A stretch of DNA of 6,865 nt from Bradyrhizobium sp. (lineage in GTDB: Bacteria; Pseudomonadota; Alphaproteobacteria; Rhizobiales; Xanthobacteraceae), in contig JAQGKJ010000613.1 of the NCBI GenBank assembly GCA_028290165.1, positions 1-6,865 on the forward strand, written 5' to 3'. Both the position numbers and the translations under genes were made by a program. This document shows positions 5,590 through 6,865 of the stretch, in pieces (the stretch's first letter is position 1; every line of letters begins with the position of its first letter). The notes beneath the pieces were generated by a model. That model made no database searches. It was not told the DNA's origin and saw only the letters and a program-made list of their open reading frames with translations.

Positions 5590-6594
5590 GTGGCAACTCG
5601 CATACGGATCGGCACCCGCAAGAGCGTCATGGCGCTGGCCCAGACCGAGGAAATTGCCCGCCGCCTGACCGCGGCCGTGCGCGGTCTCGACGTCGAGATC
5701 GTCAAGTTCGAAACGTCTGGCGATACTGATCAAATCGGCAAGCTGCTGCCGCATGGCGGCAAGGGCGGCGCCTTCGTCGCCGAGATTCGCAAGGCGGTTA
5801 TTTCCGGCGAGTTGCAGGCCGCGATGCATTCACTGAAGGACATGCCGGGCAATGAAGACACGCCCGGCCTCGTGATCGGCGCCACGCTGTCGCGCGATCC
5901 GCCCGGCGACGTCCTGGTGCTGCGTCCGGGCATTTCGATCGACGATCTCAGGCGCTCGCGCGGCAAGGGATTCAAGATCGGCACCAACGCCGTGCGGCGC
6001 GCGGCCTATGCGCGGCGGCTGTTTCCGGAAGTCGAGGTGATCCATTATCGCGGCGCTGCCGACACCCGCGTGCGCAAGCTCGACAATCTGGAAATGCAGC
6101 GGCTGCCCGGCGACGGCGAGGTCGGGCCGGCGGACGCGCTGATCATGGCGCGCGCAGGGCTCGAGCGCGTCGGCCTCGCCAGCCGCATCGCCTATGAGTT
6201 TTCAATGCAGGAGATGCTGCCGGCGGTGGGGCAGGGGATTGTCGCGGTGGAATGCGCGGTCGACGATTGGCAGACGCGGCAGATCCTATCGGCGATCGAC
6301 GACCCCGCCGCGCACAGATGCGCCGATGCCGAGCGCGAAGTGCTATGGGTCCTGAACGGCCATTGCAATTCGCCCATCGCTGGATTTTCAACCATTGACG
6401 GCGCGGCGATGACGTTGACCGCCTCGGTGCTGGATGAGGCGGGCGACCTGTTCATCGAGGCCTCGCGCTCCGGCCCCGCCGGTCGCCCGCGTGAACTCGG
6501 CCGCGCGGTCGGGCTGGAGCTGCTGAACAAAGGAGCGGCGGAGATCATCGAGCGCAGCCGGCCGGGCACACTGGGCATAATTGACGGATCGTAG
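5590..6594 (+). CDS. hemC: Hydroxymethylbilane synthase (porphobilinogen deaminase), divergent form
   Basis: A 334-residue cytoplasmic enzyme that joins four porphobilinogens into hydroxymethylbilane on a covalent dipyrromethane cofactor, in tetrapyrrole synthesis. Key positions of E. coli HemC are kept: Arg10 and Ser12 in RIGTRKS, HSLKD with Lys83 and catalytic Asp84, paired arginines 136-137 in GTNAVRR, Arg154 and Arg160 in YRGAADTR, LPAVGQG (210-216), and the cofactor cysteine Cys259 in NGHCNSPIAG. It departs from the usual form at several conserved motifs: GGKGGAF rather than GGKGLF, GTNAVRR rather than GTSSLRR, RGAADTR rather than RGNVxTR, and an extra segment around 170-180 before ADALIMARAG. 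It may be a second, variant HemC. The GTG start has AGGGAG (5576-5581) 8 nt upstream. It converges on hemE. Confidence 0.9.
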   Translation: MATRIRIGTRKSVMALAQTEEIARRLTAAVRGLDVEIVKFETSGDTDQIGKLLPHGGKGGAFVAEIRKAVISGELQAAMHSLKDMPGNEDTPGLVIGATLSRDPPGDVLVLRPGISIDDLRRSRGKGFKIGTNAVRRAAYARRLFPEVEVIHYRGAADTRVRKLDNLEMQRLPGDGEVGPADALIMARAGLERVGLASRIAYEFSMQEMLPAVGQGIVAVECAVDDWQTRQILSAIDDPAAHRCADAEREVLWVLNGHCNSPIAGFSTIDGAAMTLTASVLDEAGDLFIEASRSGPAGRPRELGRAVGLELLNKGAAEIIERSRPGTLGIIDGS

Positions 6595-6606
6595 CTTCGG
6601 CAAATA

Positions 6607-6747
6607 CGTCGTCATCATCCGCGAAAGCGGATGATCCACTGCTCCGTAACGTCTCGATTCCCAACACCGGCCGGTGATTACTGGATACCCGCTGGAGCCT
6701 GTCATCGGGCTCGCCAAAGGCGAGACCCGTTGGCGGGTATGACGACG
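6607..6747. repeat. Inverted-repeat intergenic element between hemC and hemE
   Basis: A 141-bp palindromic element bounded by perfect 9-bp ends, CGTCGTCAT (6607-6615) and ATGACGACG (6739-6747); with one gap the similarity continues inward to ATCCGC/GCGGGT. Inside are a 9-bp hairpin with a GAAA tetraloop, ATCATCCGC-GAAA-GCGGATGAT (6614-6635), a 12-bp palindrome CACCGGCCGGTG (6665-6676), ATACCCGC/GCGGGTAT (6685-6692 with 6733-6740), and a nested CTCGCC-AAA-GGCGAG hairpin (6710-6724). It carries no gene. The style matches dispersed palindromic repeats I recall from Bradyrhizobium and Rhodopseudomonas intergenic regions. Lying between converging genes, its hairpins may also stop transcription from both sides, though no T-tract follows the first one. 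Confidence 0.75.
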
Positions 6748-6772
6748 GGGGTTTGTGGTAAGACTTTACCCC

Positions 6773-6865
6773 CTATACGCCCCGCACCCGGCGCAGCATC
6801 TGCTCGACATGCGCGATCGGGGTTTCCGGCTGGATGCCGTGGCCGAGGTTGAAGATCAGCCGGCC
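6773..6865 (-). CDS. hemE: Uroporphyrinogen decarboxylase, C-terminal 30 residues (runs off right edge)
   Basis: The final 30 codons and TAG stop of a minus-strand gene that continues beyond the window. The peptide [20 protein letters not shown] followed by [10 protein letters not shown] matches the conserved end of uroporphyrinogen decarboxylase (FNLGHGI-x-PxTP). That enzyme removes four acetate carboxyls from uroporphyrinogen III to give coproporphyrinogen III in the cytoplasm, two steps after HemC. Only the tail is present, so catalytic residues cannot be checked. It converges on hemC across the repeat element. Confidence 0.93.
   Translation of the reverse strand, partial: GRLIFNLGHGIQPETPIAHVEQMLRRVRGV

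Noticed and set aside
6614..6635. Classical intrinsic terminator for hemC
   Set aside because: The stem is strong but no T-tract follows, and it belongs to a larger palindromic element, so it is described as part of that repeat.
1..6865. CRISPR array, tRNA/rRNA, insertion sequence or phage genes
   Set aside because: No regularly spaced repeats, RNA gene signatures, transposase or phage-like proteins are visible.

Overview
The window reads like chromosome of a Bradyrhizobium-like alphaproteobacterium (Nitrobacteraceae). The basis is high G+C coding sequence with GTG starts, protein styles typical of that group, and an intergenic palindromic element near the right edge resembling repeats I remember from Bradyrhizobium and Rhodopseudomonas. 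Genus is an inference, since no rRNA or other marker is present.

Left part (1-4945) is an accessory catabolic block. On the minus strand, a crotonase-fold protein (354-1145) is followed 37 bp later by the start of a CaiB/BaiF CoA transferase that runs off the left edge. Divergent from them is a GntR/FCD regulator (1318-1962). The shared upstream region carries two related palindromic sites that are likely its operators. Downstream on the plus strand come a metallo-beta-lactamase-fold hydrolase (2088-2990), an AAHS-family aromatic acid importer (3165-4529), and a DOPA 4,5-dioxygenase-family protein (4526-4945) whose start codon overlaps the importer's stop (ATGA). Together these suggest import of an aromatic acid, ring opening, hydrolysis of a lactone or ester, and CoA-dependent processing under a ligand-sensing repressor. 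No substrate can be read from sequence, and the joint pathway is a hypothesis.

Middle (4946-5589) holds one small exported protein of unknown function on the minus strand (5077-5322), followed by a 267-bp intergenic stretch with several short hairpins.

Right part (5590-6865) is haem biosynthesis. A divergent but apparently catalytically complete hydroxymethylbilane synthase (hemC, plus strand) converges on the 3' end of hemE (uroporphyrinogen decarboxylase, minus strand). A 141-bp inverted-repeat element sits between them.

The most notable points are the coupled transporter/dioxygenase pair, a crotonase lacking both hydratase glutamates, the atypical HemC, the paired operator-like palindromes, and a repeat cluster upstream of the transporter.
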